Notes: generated by a model from the sequence alone, not told the origin. A DNA stretch of 64,000 nt from Diphasiastrum complanatum (GCA_029204225.1 CM055092.1:83696026-83760025), one strand, 5' to 3'; shown: positions 32,118-44,430, counted from the stretch's first letter. Made by a program: numbers and translations.

Positions 32118-33420
32118 GATGATGTTGTACTAGTATCACCTACCAGAGAGGGCCTACAATGGCAGTTGGATTGCTTACAGGAGTTTTGTACCAAATGGGG
32201 CCCAGAGGTGAATATTGGAAAGACTAAAGTTATGGTCCTCAACACTTCTTGAGCATTCATGCAGCGACATGAGCTCATTTTTTATGGACAAGTTTTAGAG
32301 GTAGTCCCTTCTTAGACATACTTGGGGATCCTTTTCTCGGGTGCTACTTTTAGTATGAGACAGGTCGCTACCACTTGACTGGGGAAGGGGCCTACCTCCC
32401 TCGTTCAGCTATAGTGGTTTTGTTTTTGGAAGTCCATTTAGGATGCGCATAGAAAGTGTCGTCTCTTTGATATCATTGTCACCCCCACGACTCTATATGC
32501 GATATAGGCATGCTGTACATGTCTCGCCTCTTCACATTGAGTCAATCTTTCATGACTACAGACCACCATGTTAGCTCAGTTGATTTGAGCGAAACTTTTT
32601 ATTTCACATGAGATTCTTCTAGCTGAGTTTGCAGTTCCACCTATTCAAATATAGGTAGCTCTTCATAACATCACCTACATCAAGATGGACAGACACTACA
32701 CACAGCTTGCACTATCCTCCTCACATTATCCCCATGATCAGGGCTGAAGATTATCATGGTTCTCTCGGGCATCTCACCTCCTATTTGAGTCATTTGGTAT
32801 TTCCATTACAGAGCTTTCCTCAGGCACCCATCAGTATATCAAACGATTTCTCTATTGAGCATATTTGGAGCGGACCTGGAGTCGCCAGTTAGGGGTTAAG
32901 ATTGCTTTCTATCGGACCCACTTTCTAGAGCTAGATGCAGTAGGGATTTCAGCCCTGCCACAGTACTTGGACTCGGGACTGTCACATTGCCTCAGATTCA
33001 CATTGGGACAGCTCAGGGGGTCTTCTCACCATATAGCTATCGAGAGTGGGAGGTTCCACAACATTCTCAGAGCGGAGCAGATTTTCCAGTTATGCTCTCT
33101 AGATGAGGTGGAGTCTGAGGAGCATTTTATCTTTCAATGTTCTGTATACTATGAGATCATAGGAATATATCACTACTTATTTCAAGACATGTCTACAACT
33201 CTACGCTCTCTCATAGCCTATGAGGACCCCCTGTGAGCTGCCCTTATGGTAAGAGAAATATTCATATTGAGGCAAGATCTATGCAGGACAGCTCAACATT
33301 CTACCACTCACCCCTTGATCCTTGATTACTTTTTTCTTTACCAGGCGAAGATCGCGAGATATAGTGCATGATGATGATGTTGATTATGATGATGATGATG
33401 AGGCTAATGGCCTTTTACAT
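32118..33420 (+). pseudogene. LINE reverse-transcriptase 3' half
   Basis: It starts inside RT at DDVVLVSPTREGLQWQLDC (the catalytic DD pair with the preceding residues cut off), continues through IGKTKVMVLNTS and reaches a C-terminal zinc segment at 33000-33170: LRAEQIFQLC, then EEHFIFQC, the CxxC...HxxxxC region typical of plant L1-type ORF2. Several stops and frameshifts. The 3' region holds a (GAT)n stretch at 33369-33406. It is truncated at its 5' end by the copia B LTR. Confidence 0.75.
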
Positions 33421-33976
<556 letters not shown>

Positions 33977-34773
33977 ATGAATGGTACCCAACTTCTTTAT
34001 TTTAAACTTGGTTCTTAGTACTCTAAAAGTTATATGGTTGTTTGTGACTTTTGGAGAGAAATTTGAAAACTACCAAATGCATTGAATGCCACCTCAATGG
34101 TTGTGCTAAGAACGTATACATTCATAAGGCTGGAATGGCATAGAATGGCCCCGGTCTTAATATGAGTGTGCATTTGCAAATTCCTACTTTCACTTTTTGC
34201 ATTTACAGTTTCTTGGGTAATGACTAAATTCGTATTATGGCTTATTATCGTAAGAACGATAAGTTGGTTTGCGGACTCTTGCATAGCATGGATTTGCTCA
34301 AGAAGTCACGAGCACCGTACATTGTCTGTCTACAAACAAGAGTGATGGGATGGCATGGATTTGCCACAAAACTCATGTACTGGTCCAAACTGCTTACACG
34401 CTCACTGTTTGCTATGTTTTTTTATATGGCTTGTTTTCAAATGCGTATTGTCTTATTAATTAACGATACAGACCAAAGACCAGCAAACTGATCAGTATGG
34501 TGAATGCCCTGATACGGTACTAGTATGGTTTGGCCGATCACGTATAATAACTAATAGTAAGGGAAGATTGGACTGCAAAAAAATATTATTTTACATTGCA
34601 AGCTGATTAGTTAAGCTTAACATATTTTGTACATGGATAACAACTGACATTCAGCGTTTTGCTTTACGGTGTTTTTTTAAGTACTGTATACCCTCAGCTA
34701 TGTTTTACCTTGCTTATTATTGACATACAAGACACAAGCTTGTAACTTGCCAAATACAGTCTGCAGATGAACT
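33977..34773. other. Intergenic, nothing recognised
   Basis: No supported gene on either strand. Confidence 0.4.
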
Positions 34774-34930
34774 TCATGCTCCTCTACCGTCTTCATCTCG
34801 AATCCGTATTTGATGGTATCCACTTTTGAGATCTATCTTACTGAAAATGGTTGCACCTTGCAACGCATCTAGTAGATCATCAATCTTGGGCATCGGATAC
34901 ATGTGCTTTACAATGACAGGTCTCGGATAT
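34774..34930 (-). pseudogene. Gypsy reverse-transcriptase scrap
   Basis: The minus strand reads [15 protein letters not shown] and then [15 protein letters not shown], the first conserved RT block of Ty3/gypsy elements. The catalytic YxDD lies beyond the break. It abuts a primer site and LTR that belong to another element. Confidence 0.85.
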
Positions 34931-34940
34931 GAGCTTGTCG

Positions 34941-35575
34941 TGGCTCTGATACCACTAATGGAAAGTCTCTTCGGTTCTGACACCATTGTTGGAAAATCTC
35001 CTTCCCGATAGGAGTGTTGTGGATATCCAAACATGAATTGTTTTGTTCTCTGATACCCGCTGTTGAGATTCTCACAGAAATAAACTCGAATGGAATTCGA
35101 CTCTGTCCTCAGGACTACTGCCCTCTGTGACAGGATCTACAGTCCTCCAAACTGACGACAGATACTATTGTCCTACATAGAATTCCTTTATGCATTCAAC
35201 AAGCTAAAACCAATGTGCGAAATAAGATTGAAACCAGCTGATTACAAACATACAACTATCAGACACATTCGATCATATTCAAGACAAGAAACTCTTCTGC
35301 ATAAAACATATACCTTTAAGCACTGTTGTAACGGACCACACAGTGCATCGGTGCAAAATAAACTCTTCTTTCGTGAATCAAAATTTGTCGCACTTACTAG
35401 CGGACTTCTTGAACCTTAGCTTGCTGGCTACACAATAGTGCTCAACTTACATTGGTACATTGGAAATCTACTATGTCTGTATTATTAATAATCAGGATCT
35501 ACATGTATGTAGAGAGGAGGACACGATTAGCAGATTAGGAGATTACAAGAATGACTGATTAGGCACATCCTAACA
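34941..35575 (-). repeat. LTR with Met-tRNA primer site
   Basis: On the minus strand an LTR of about 590 bp starts tgttaggatg (35575) and ends ccaaca (34987). It is followed by tggtgtcagaacc and then, 32 bp further, by a better tggtatcagagcca (34954-34941). Two primer-like sites in tandem are unusual. A single LTR with no matching partner in the window. Confidence 0.6.
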
Positions 35576-35730
35576 GTATCCTGTCAGTCTCCAAAGGAAC
35601 ACGTTCTACTGGTACTTTCGCGATCTCATCTGTCCTTTCACGCATGGAGATCCGTCGTTGCTTGCGTCTTCATATCTTCTATGCATTTGGCTTTGTCATT
35701 GGGTCGCCTTGGGTCCACGAACCTTTTATC

Positions 35731-35753
35731 TTCATGTTCATGTTCATGTTCGA

Positions 35754-35792
<39 letters not shown>

Positions 35793-35858
35793 TGTGTTTG
35801 TGTTTGTGTTTGTGTTTGTGTTTGTGTTTGTGTTCGTGTTTTGTGTTCGTGTTCGTGT
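35731..35858 (+). repeat. (TTCGTG)n hexamer array
   Basis: About 21 copies of TTYRTG, drifting from TTCATG through TTCGTG and TTTGTG and back to TTCGTG. It does not match plant telomere repeats (TTTAGGG). Its frames are artefacts. Confidence 0.95.
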
Positions 35859-35920
35859 GACCTTCAGCCAACAAACATTTGACTGTCGTCTTCGTGTCTT
35901 CAGTCCTTGAAGCTTTTTTG

Positions 35921-36623
35921 TGTGAAAGTACTGTACTTTAGGACCATAAATGGATCTACAAAAGATCCACAAGAGTGATTGGATGCTTGCTTAACAATCT
36001 ATCAAAAAACTAGACACAAAAAAGTTGATCTAGATTGGCAATTTGACAAACAACAAGCATTAACAATCAAAAGCATTGATAAACATTGAAATCCGAGCCC
36101 ACATGTGTGTACTACAGGCTTTAGTACAGCCTTCAACCTGAGAAACAAGTAGAAATTGATTTGGTTTCATTTGGATCACAAAAACTCAATGTACATAGTG
36201 AACTAGCTTGAGATTGCCAATGAGCTCCAAAAATTTTCTATTTTCTCACTATGGAGAGAGGGAATACATAGCAAATTCGACTTCCTTCTTGAAGTTAGGT
36301 GGATTTCCAGCATGTAATAAGGAAGTTAACTCACTCTCCTTGTCCTAAAATGAAACCCTAGTCTATTTCCTAGAGTTATGCTTGGTAGGTAGCTAGTTGG
36401 TCAAATTTTCACCTTAAACTTAGGTGTAGGTCCTATAAAGTAGGGATGACCACCAAATAGACATGACCAAATCTCTTGACTTGACCTAACCTACATTAGG
36501 ATGGGTTTCCCATGTGGCATCATGGCCTCACATGTGTGGGACCCACTTGTGTACACGATTTACACTATTCTACATGGTTTTTTTTATCAAGCTAGATTTG
36601 CCAATTTTTGGCAATTCTTCACA
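35921..36623 (-). repeat. 3' LTR of element C
   Basis: 703 bp, starting tgtgaag and ending tttcaca on the minus strand. It carries CACATGTG palindromes near 36102 and 36530. It differs from the other LTR at only a handful of sites. Confidence 0.95.
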
Positions 36624-36833
36624 CTCCTCCTCAAATTTAGCTTGATCTATTTACAACTCTCTTGATAGATGAATGAAAGCTTTTAGAAGTGTCTAAAAAA
36701 TCCAGCTACAAACAAGGAACTTTTGAGACTCCAATAGAGAATGATGTCCATGAAGGATATTTCACCACCTCTTAGAGGATCCCTTACAAGATGTTCCATA
36801 AATGTGTCTATATACATGTAGCACACTTCAGAA

Positions 36834-39011
36834 CTAACCATCATGCCAAGCCATGGATTCCAAGGCATTTTGTGCACTTGAAGATACATCAATGAAAATA
36901 TTAAGTGCATAAATAATGTTGCCAAAGACAACTTGTCTTGCTTGATCCATATGATTGAGCCTAGATGGCTCCATCTTGATACTCAAGATTCTTCTTGGAG
37001 TCCTTGAGTCTTGAGCTTGCTCCTCCACTTGACTTGACTCCAAACCATCAATGAATTGAATAAAGTGTTGATCCAAAGGTGCTTCTTCAAGTTTACAAAT
37101 CTTCCACTCTTGAAAGATCACATTTCCACCATTGACAAATTCTTTGGCTGAAAACAAGTAGATTCTACAATCTCTACTTGAAGAGCAAAACACTACCATT
37201 ATTCCTATCATTGAAATAGGATAATCTTTGGTCCTTACATTGGAATGATCATGCTCAAAGCATGTGGACCCAAAGATTTCCAATACAATTGATGTTTCAT
37301 CTTTTATGACACTATTCAAACTATTACAAAAATAGTTATCCAATGAAATTGCTTTATCAACAACAAATGTAGATTTCAAAGCATCCCATTTCATTGTCTT
37401 GTCATACAAAGCAATAAACACCATGAATCTTAAAGGTAAGAAACAAGTCACCTCATGTCTACTAATACTTTCCAAAAAGTATTCAAAGATAGTAGACTCT
37501 CCAATGCTCACCACCCTTGCAAGATGCACACTTGAATGGACAATTTGCATGCAATTTGATGACTCGGACATTGTCATTGAGGACTCCCTTGGAACTCTCA
37601 TGCTTTGAGGCTGATCCTCAAGATCTTCCTCCTTTTGATGCTCCTCCTCAATGTAAGCAAGATCACACTTTGCCAAGATCTCCTCTTGAGTGATCTCCTC
37701 ATTTGCCAAGCTCATTCTTTCAAAAGCAACACTAGCTTCCAACTTAAACAATCTTCCATGTTTAAATCCCTTTGCAATGCAAACATCATTCTTCAAGATG
37801 AAGCAAACACCATGCTTAAAGTGGACATCAAAACCACTTTCTAAGAGTAGACCAACACTAAGCATATTCTTGGTGATTGATGGTACATAAAGGACATTTT
37901 CTAGATCCATGCATTTTGAGGATTCTAGACACAAAGAGATGGTGCCAACACCATCTATCCTACACTCTTCATCATTTGCAGTAAAGACAAACTTTTTAGC
38001 ATCATTGAATGAGTGTAAGGTTGAGAAAAAGTCCTTTTCACAAGACATGTGGGAGCTAGCCCCACTGTCAATCCACCAATTGTCTCTTGAATTGCTATTG
38101 CTTGTTGGTGAGGATGTAGATGCCATCAAGAATACATCTACTTCATCCTCCTCCTCCTCCTTTGCAAGGTTTCCTTGTTTGTCCTCCTCCACTTGTGCTC
38201 TTAGCCTCTTGTAGCATTTAGATACATAATGCCCCTTCTTTCCACAAAAGAAGCATTTTTGCTTTGACTTGTCCTTTGAGCTTGATGCATCATCCTCTTC
38301 TTTGGCCTCCTTTGGATGCTTCTTCTTTCCATTGGTCTTCTTTTTGCCCTTGAATGAGAAATTGGCTTTCTCATCACCATCCTGCAATAACAAGGAACTC
38401 ATTCTAGATTTTGCATGGAGCATCCTACACTCTTCAGCCACTAATACACTGTGAAGTTTTTCTATAGTTGGCAAAGTGTCTTGGATGGCAAAACTTTGGA
38501 CCAAATTTGCAAAGTCATCTCCTAGACCATTAAGGACAATTTGTACAAGCTCTCCATCATGAATCTTCTCTCCAATGGAAGCCAACTCCCTATTTAGAGA
38601 CTTGATTCTGAGTACATAATCTTGTGCACTCTCCTCACTTCTCCTCATGCTTTGCAAAATTTGATTTCTAAGCATAAGAACTCTAGAAGTGTTGCTAGAC
38701 TCATAGATTGATTTTAAAGACTCCCAAGACTCTTTAGCATTAGTACAAGCTGATACTTCTCTCAACAAATCATTGCTCACATTCATCTTCACACAATGAA
38801 GTGCAAGCCTAGATCTCTTGTATCTAGCTAACTCCTGTGCACCTAGAGGTTCATCTTCATCTTCAATCAAGAACTCATAAAGGTCTTGGAGCACCAAGAG
38901 TGACTCCATTCTAACCTTCCAAATAGCATAATTTGTAGAATTCAACCTCTCACTAGCTTCTAGAAGGTATGCTCCAGCAGATCCCATCTTACTAGTGACT
39001 TCTACAAACAA
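36834..39011 (-). CDS. Element C gag-protease polyprotein
   Basis: 725 aa, uninterrupted. Residues 15-200 form a copia-type gag (LNSTNYAIWKVRMESLL; SWESLKSIY; VLMLRNQIL; LVQIVLNGLGDDFANLV). Residues 253-266 are a CCHC zinc knuckle (CFFCGKKGHYVSKC) after a lysine-rich stretch. Residues 315-317 are the aspartic-protease DSG (WWIDSGASSHM), followed by the conserved NVLYVPSITKNMLSVG and the FKHGRLFKLEA strand. From about residue 450 integrase should start, but the zinc site and DDE core are missing. A diverged integrase C-terminal tail can be read (VLEIFGSTCFEHDH, later GGNVIFQEW), then a Gln/Arg linker and stop. The start is probably Met1 or Met9. It could assemble particles and process itself but not copy or integrate its genome. 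Confidence 0.9.
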   Translation of the reverse strand: MFVEVTSKMGSAGAYLLEASERLNSTNYAIWKVRMESLLVLQDLYEFLIEDEDEPLGAQELARYKRSRLALHCVKMNVSNDLLREVSACTNAKESWESLKSIYESSNTSRVLMLRNQILQSMRRSEESAQDYVLRIKSLNRELASIGEKIHDGELVQIVLNGLGDDFANLVQSFAIQDTLPTIEKLHSVLVAEECRMLHAKSRMSSLLLQDGDEKANFSFKGKKKTNGKKKHPKEAKEEDDASSSKDKSKQKCFFCGKKGHYVSKCYKRLRAQVEEDKQGNLAKEEEEDEVDVFLMASTSSPTSNSNSRDNWWIDSGASSHMSCEKDFFSTLHSFNDAKKFVFTANDEECRIDGVGTISLCLESSKCMDLENVLYVPSITKNMLSVGLLLESGFDVHFKHGVCFILKNDVCIAKGFKHGRLFKLEASVAFERMSLANEEITQEEILAKCDLAYIEEEHQKEEDLEDQPQSMRVPRESSMTMSESSNCMQIVHSSVHLARVVSIGESTIFEYFLESISRHEVTCFLPLRFMVFIALYDKTMKWDALKSTFVVDKAISLDNYFCNSLNSVIKDETSIVLEIFGSTCFEHDHSNVRTKDYPISMIGIMVVFCSSSRDCRIYLFSAKEFVNGGNVIFQEWKICKLEEAPLDQHFIQFIDGLESSQVEEQAQDSRTPRRILSIKMEPSRLNHMDQARQVVFGNIIYALNIFIDVSSSAQNALESMAWHDG

Positions 39012-39355
39012 GAAATAGATTTGATTGACTTGAAACTCACAAAGGTCTCACACTTGCAGTGTTTCACTCAAATTTGATTTCTAATCCAACAAATGGACTT
39101 ATAATCACAGTTCTATCACTCCCTCACAAAGCTGGAATGAAGATAAGATGAAGTGAAAACTACTTTCAAACCAATCTTGCCAAGAAATGGATTTGATTGT
39201 CTCTAGAAACTCACTAAGGTCTCTCTCTTGTAGTTTTTCACTCAAATTAGATTTCTAATCCAACAAATGGACTTATAATCTCAGTTCTAACACTCCCTCA
39301 CAAAGTTGGAATGAAGATAAGATGATGTGAAATCTACTTACAATCAAATCTTGCC
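39012..39355 (-). repeat. 172-bp tandem duplication in element C leader
   Basis: Two head-to-tail copies (from 39012 and 39184) of a unit beginning gaaat[ag]gatttgattg, about 85-90% alike. They lie between the primer site and gag, where packaging signals usually reside. Confidence 0.85.
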
Positions 39356-39773
39356 AAATTTGGCTATTTTTGGACAAAAAAATGACTTAATCTCTTTCTT
39401 CCTTCTTGGTGTACTTTCAAGACCTGTTTTTAACCTTAATAGGACTTGAACTCAGCCTAGATTAATTAGATTCCATGAAACAAATTCATATCTAATCAAT
39501 GGCAAATGATCTTGGTAGATTATCCTAGGATCTCCACCAAAAATTACACCAATAGCTCACAAATTGAATTTTTTTGGATCAAATGAATACCATGCATTAA
39601 ATGCAGGTTCAGAGGTGCCCACACATGTGGACAGTACGGATTTGGACCCCTACCAAGTTTGGGATCAAATCTCCTCACCAGAATCAAGATTCTAGCTTGC
39701 CCTCTCAATACTAGCTTTTAGCACCAAAACTTGCTAAAAATGGATTTGCATTAGATCAATGGCTTATGCTCTT

Positions 39774-39792
39774 GTACTTGGCTCTGATACCA
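39774..39792 (-). promoter_or_regulatory. Primer-binding site of element C
   Basis: Minus strand tggtatcagagccaagtac directly after the LTR end tttcaca. It is complementary to the 3' end of plant initiator Met-tRNA. Confidence 0.9.
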
Positions 39793-40495
39793 TGTGAAAG
39801 TACTGTACTTTAGGACCATAAATGGATCTACAAAAGATCCACAAGAGTGATTGGATGCTTGCTTAACAATCTATCAAAAAACTAGACACAAAAAAGTTGA
39901 TCTAGATTGGCAATTTGACAAACAACAAGCATTAACAATCAAAAGCATTGATAAACATTGAAATCCGAGCCCACACGTGTGTAATACAGGCTGTAGTACG
40001 GCCTTCAACCTGAGAAACAAGTAGAAATTGATTTGGTTTCATTTGGATCACAAAAACTCAATGTACATAGTGAACTAGCTTGAGATTGCCAATGAGCTCC
40101 AAAAATTTTCTATTTTCTCACTATGGAGAGAGGGAATACATAGCAAATTCGACTTCCTTCTTGAAGTTAGGTGGATTTCTAGCATGTAATAAGGAAGTTA
40201 ACTCACTCTCCTTGTCCTAAAATGAAACCCTAGTCTATTTCCTAGAGTTATGCTTGGTAGGTAGCTAGTTGGTCAAATTTTCACCTTAAACTTAGGTGTA
40301 GGTCCTATAAAGTAGGGATGACCACCAAATAGACATGACCAACTCTCTTGACTTGACCTAACCTACATTAGGATGGGTTTCCCATGTGGCATCATGGCCT
40401 CACATGTGTGGGACCCACTTGTGTACACAATTTACACTATTCTACGTGGTTTTTTTTATCAAGCTAGATTTGCCAATTTTTGGCAATTCTTCACA
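39793..40495 (-). repeat. 5' LTR of element C
   Basis: 703 bp, partner of 35921-36623, with target duplication ttttg on its outer side (40496-40500). Confidence 0.95.
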
Positions 40496-40500
40496 TTTTG

Positions 40501-41129
40501 TTCGCGACCACGCAGCTCCCTTGTTTCTCTTCAACCTTGAGCTCTAAAGCTATCATATCTTTGTGGCGCGCCTCGTATAAAACCCAACCTTGTTATGGAC
40601 ATACATGTCTGTATGATGGCCATTATATGCATCTCTTATACAATGTTACTACAGTGGTGTCATTTACTTTCATAGTACTTTTAGTATTAGCATGTCATTT
40701 GATATTGTTATTAGTAGACCCACACTTTGATTTGTGTTTGACAGGCCTAGGATGTCTATTTCACAGGGTTGCGAATTAGGACCCTAATATTTGAATATTC
40801 CATAATTTCTCTAGTTAATTGAAGGGAAATAGCTTTTGTTTAGTATAAATAGCCACCAATGCTCCTCATTTAGTAGCTTGTTTTGACGGTCTCCCATGGT
40901 ATTGCTCAAGTAGAGCTTTAGCCTCAAATATTTGTGATATTCTCATTATGTTCTCCAGTAGCCAAATTTGCTACCACTAATGTCTATTGTTTATTATGCC
41001 ATGCCATATATGTGATATTGTGTTCAATATCATAAGTACCACACCTCCTTGGGATGATAATGAGTGTTGTCATTTTCATCATCACCTTGTCACTCATGAA
41101 GTTTTTGGCTATATATTGATAAGTTGCAG
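40501..41129. other. Intergenic, nothing firm
   Basis: No supported gene; it may be decayed LINE sequence leading into the fragment at 41130. Confidence 0.3.
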
Positions 41130-41250
41130 TTGGTGGGCAAATCACGTGGTTCTAGTTTCACCTACCAAGGAGGGCCTACAACAACAGATTGATTGTCTCT
41201 ATGACATTTATTCTAGATGGCGGCTAGGGATTGAGCTTGAGCATTGTTAA
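41130..41250 (+). pseudogene. LINE reverse-transcriptase scrap
   Basis: Reads NHVVLVSPTKEGLQQQIDCLYD, clearly related to DDVVLVSPTREGLQWQLDCLQE at 32118. The catalytic DD is changed to NH here. Same LINE family, older copy. Confidence 0.65.
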
Positions 41251-41279
41251 CTGTTATCTCTACTATCCAGTTCCATTGC

Positions 41280-41815
41280 TTCGACTATTTCTACCCAATT
41301 AGATCTAGAATAGATGACCCTTACAGTAGGATAAGTAGGTTAGATTAGATCCATTTAGCTAGGTAGATTAGTGGTAAGTCAGATAGCTTTAGTTCTGGAT
41401 AGATAAGTTACAAATTAGCTACGCCTAGTTAGCTAGAGTATGCCTAGGTAGGTAGCATTCAAATGAGACCATTCGGACACCATAGCCGATTAGATATAGA
41501 TAATTAGTCAGTTAGATCTTAGACTAGTTAGACCATTTGGTTCAGTTAGGATAGACTTAGGACTAGTTACTCGTGATCCATAGATTGGGGTACCTACCGA
41601 CCGTGATCCATAGATTAGATTACCTCCTTGCCTAGATAGTTAGGTAGAATAAATAGATGGATAGGTTAGCCAATACTATAGCGTTCAATTAAATTGATTC
41701 GATTAGACCATATTGTTGCCTCATAACATAGTTTAGCCATAAATTTAGAATAGATTAATTAGACAATAGGATAGATAAGAATTTGGTTAGGTTAGGTAGG
41801 GTAGACATGGTGCCA
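41280..41815. repeat. TAG/GATA-rich low-complexity stretch
   Basis: More than 500 bp unusually rich in tag, tagata, taggta and gttag words without a constant period. It looks like a decayed simple repeat. Confidence 0.6.
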
Positions 41816-42589
41816 ATAGACCCCTGTATATGAGAATCCCACCTTGTATAAACTGCCCTCACTCATGTACAAAATCTCTACCTACCGACTTCGTCTCTTC
41901 TCCCTTGTAAAAATACTCCATAAATGTCCTGAACGACCTGAAAAGAGCAATATTGCTATTTTTAGTAGCCTATGCCCCTGCCATTACTATCCTTTGTTGC
42001 AGATGTACACATGGTCAATTATGTCCAGAAAAATTCCAGCCTAGCTACAAGTTAGGCTGTAATTTTGACAAAACTGCTATTTTTAATAAACAATGGGAGT
42101 TTCTGATTAGAAAATCTCCCAACTTTGGTAGCCAATTGGGAAACAGATTGTGCACAATGCAAACACTGATGATTTGGCATTGATAGGATCAAGTTCTAAA
42201 AATAATAGTAGGCGAGTTAACCTGACCCCTATATAGCGTGAGTAATAGAAAATTCTTACTTTTCTATTACTCGTCCTAACTCGTGCAGTAAATTGTATAG
42301 ACAAAATGCCCAATGAAAAAAGACTATCCTACTTCATTCTTTTTGTATGAAACATATTTTGAATCTTAGAGCTTGTAACTCTAACTAATGAAATGCTTGT
42401 GCAGGTATCAGTACTTGAAGACAAGAGATGAAACCTGTAGATAAATGCTAATAGTTTGATGTGCAGGGTCTACAAGTACAATCTTATAATGAGCCATTTA
42501 TTTTTAAATGGTATGTTATGACACCTAACCTTTTCTTTAAGGGTATGTGCAGGTACTTAAAGGAGTATCTGAAGAATGAATTGAAAAGC
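41816..42589. other. Intergenic, nothing recognised
   Basis: No supported gene; open frames here are short and featureless. Confidence 0.4.
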
Positions 42590-44120
42590 TTCTTAAAGCT
42601 TAAGATGGTACCTGAAGAAGGCTTTTTCCAAATCGCCTAGAATCACTGCTCTGTTGTTTTCAAATTCTCTGTAGTTGATCAAGATTTTCTTGTTGCAGGT
42701 AATTTGTGATGTCGCTCTTGAGTCGATGACTACGTCATAGTCTTGTTCTGTTTGAAGCCTCATCAAATATTGTGAAGGCTTCGTCACTCTTGTCTATATC
42801 CTTTGACGACTTTGCAACATTGGCCTTTTCAGTCTTGTTTTTTCTTTTTGGGTTGAATCTGTACTCATATACAGAATGTCCCTTCTTCTTGTAGTGCATG
42901 CAAGGGATCGTTGGGTTGAACCAACATCTATTGGCTATGTGTCCCGGCTTGTGACAGTGATCACAGAAAAAAGTTTGTTGGTTGTCGTTGCCTCTGCTCG
43001 AAGACCGAATTCGAATGAGCCTTGTCGAATCTGAGTTTGTTCTTGCTTTTCTTGTTTCCTTTTGTGAAAAGAGCCTTCTCCCAGTCACTGCTTCTTTCTC
43101 CTTCATCTCTCATTAGTCTCTCATCAATGACAAGACTGATAGCTCATTCGAACGTCATGTTTGGTAAGCTCAGAATGAGCATTCTCAGCGGTTGATAGGA
43201 CGTAGGTAGAGTTTTCATAAAGTATATCAGCTGCTGTGGTGCTGAGACCCGGTGCTCCTGTCCAGATGCAACAAGTTGATCCAACTGGTTGTCATCCCAT
43301 CGCATGCCTTGCAACTGATTGTGTAGGTGCATCACTGAAGCGACAATCCTCACTTTGTACTTCTGTTTCAGTCTTTCCCACGCTTCATGGCTACTCGCAT
43401 AGTCTTCAATTTGCATGAGTATTTTTTTCGTTTATGGATGAAATGATGATTGCCATTGCGCGCTCATCCTTTCTGATCCATTCAGCTCTCCTTGAGTCTC
43501 TCTCTAGAGGCTGTTCTTCTGTGAGTTCGGTCACTGACCAAATGCCTTCACCCTTCAAAAGCGTTTTGATTTTGAACTTCCATATTCGATAGTTCGCGCC
43601 ATCAAGATTGATTGCTATTCTTGTCTGGATCATTGTAACCATATTGTGTTGCCTTAGAGAACCTACTTTGATACCATGTAGATTTTCGAGTTATTTTGTG
43701 GGCAGTTGTTCTAGCTGCTCCTGTTTGTGCTGCCTTTGTGGCTAGCTTGCGAAAATTTTGCAAGATCCTAAGGAAATGACTACAAGTCACAGAATTCAAA
43801 TCATTCAATCAACAATTAGTGAAAACAATGTGACAATCAGAGATGGAAAAACTGAGAGCATTTGTATTCGTTTTTCCTTTGTTTGCAATGAGTCGATTAG
43901 TGTCTCGCACGTTGGCAACATGTCACTCCTCTAATAGTTGCTATATTCTGCTCGTTGGCAGATTTTCATGCATAGCTGATAATGTTAATAGTTCGCTAAC
44001 ACTACTCTCTACTTCTGCACCTCTCTCTGCTCTCTCAATCATCTCTATTGATTGATCTCTAAATCTACCTTTTTCTTTTACTTATCCCATCAAGAGGAAT
44101 CAGAAGATTACTTAGCAACA
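42590..44120 (-). mobile_element. Copia D fragment: LTR, primer site, gag, protease start
   Basis: The minus strand carries an LTR (about 44120-43677, tgttg...ctaca), then tggtatcaaagtaggt (43676-43661), then gag in three frames: IAINLDGANYRIWKFKIKTLL (43615), DYASSHEAWERLKQKY (43410) and two zinc knuckles, CDHCHKPGHIANRC and a damaged second (CMHYKKKGHSVYEY). The protease is cut just after DSRATS (normally DSGATS). The double-knuckle layout resembles copia E at 57.9 kb. The remaining pol and the other LTR are missing. Confidence 0.8.
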
Positions 44121-44337
44121 GTTTACAAGACATGTTTAATGCTAATCTATTGATTAGCTACCCTATATCAACGTCGCTTCTGACGGCTGAGCGTGCTAGT
44201 AAAAGATTTCACGCTCGTCCAGCTGCCAACTGTAAGCTCACTTGTTTATTTTCGATTTTGGTCAAAGGTTCATCCTCAGTACTTCATGGTCTTCGGGCAT
44301 TTGGTTGCAAGGACAAACGTCAAACACTCCGCCTTCA

Positions 44338-44430
44338 GCCTTCGCTTCGTGTTCACGATCTTCGGGGTGTGTTCGACCTTCGCTTCGTGTTCGACCTTCG
44401 GGATTTCTTTGACCTTCGAGATCCCTTCAT
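44338..44430 (+). repeat. Short cttcg-rich tandem repeats
   Basis: Several copies of gttcgaccttcg and cttcgcttcgtgttc in direct array, just outside the copia D LTR. Confidence 0.7.

Larger units (their letters stand above)
35921..40495 (-). mobile_element. LTR retrotransposon C (complete, non-autonomous copia)
   Basis: 703-bp LTRs at 35921-36623 and 39793-40495, flanked by ttttg on both sides (35916-35920 and 40496-40500), mark a complete insertion. Minus-strand order: 5' LTR, tggtatcagagccaagtac primer site (39792-39774), leader, 725-codon gag-protease ORF, gaggaggag polypurine tract (36632-36624), 3' LTR. RT and RNase H are missing, and only a diverged integrase tail remains at the end of the ORF. 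High LTR identity and an undamaged ORF indicate a young copy mobilised in trans. Confidence 0.95.

Noticed and set aside
35731-35858. Interstitial telomere repeat
   Set aside because: The unit is TTYRTG, not TTTAGGG or TTAGGG.
35638-35972. Frames over the TTCGTG array
   Set aside because: Hexamer repeat translated in several frames; no coding evidence outside the repeat.
37399-38454. Plus-strand frames
   Set aside because: Antisense shadows of the element C gag-protease ORF.
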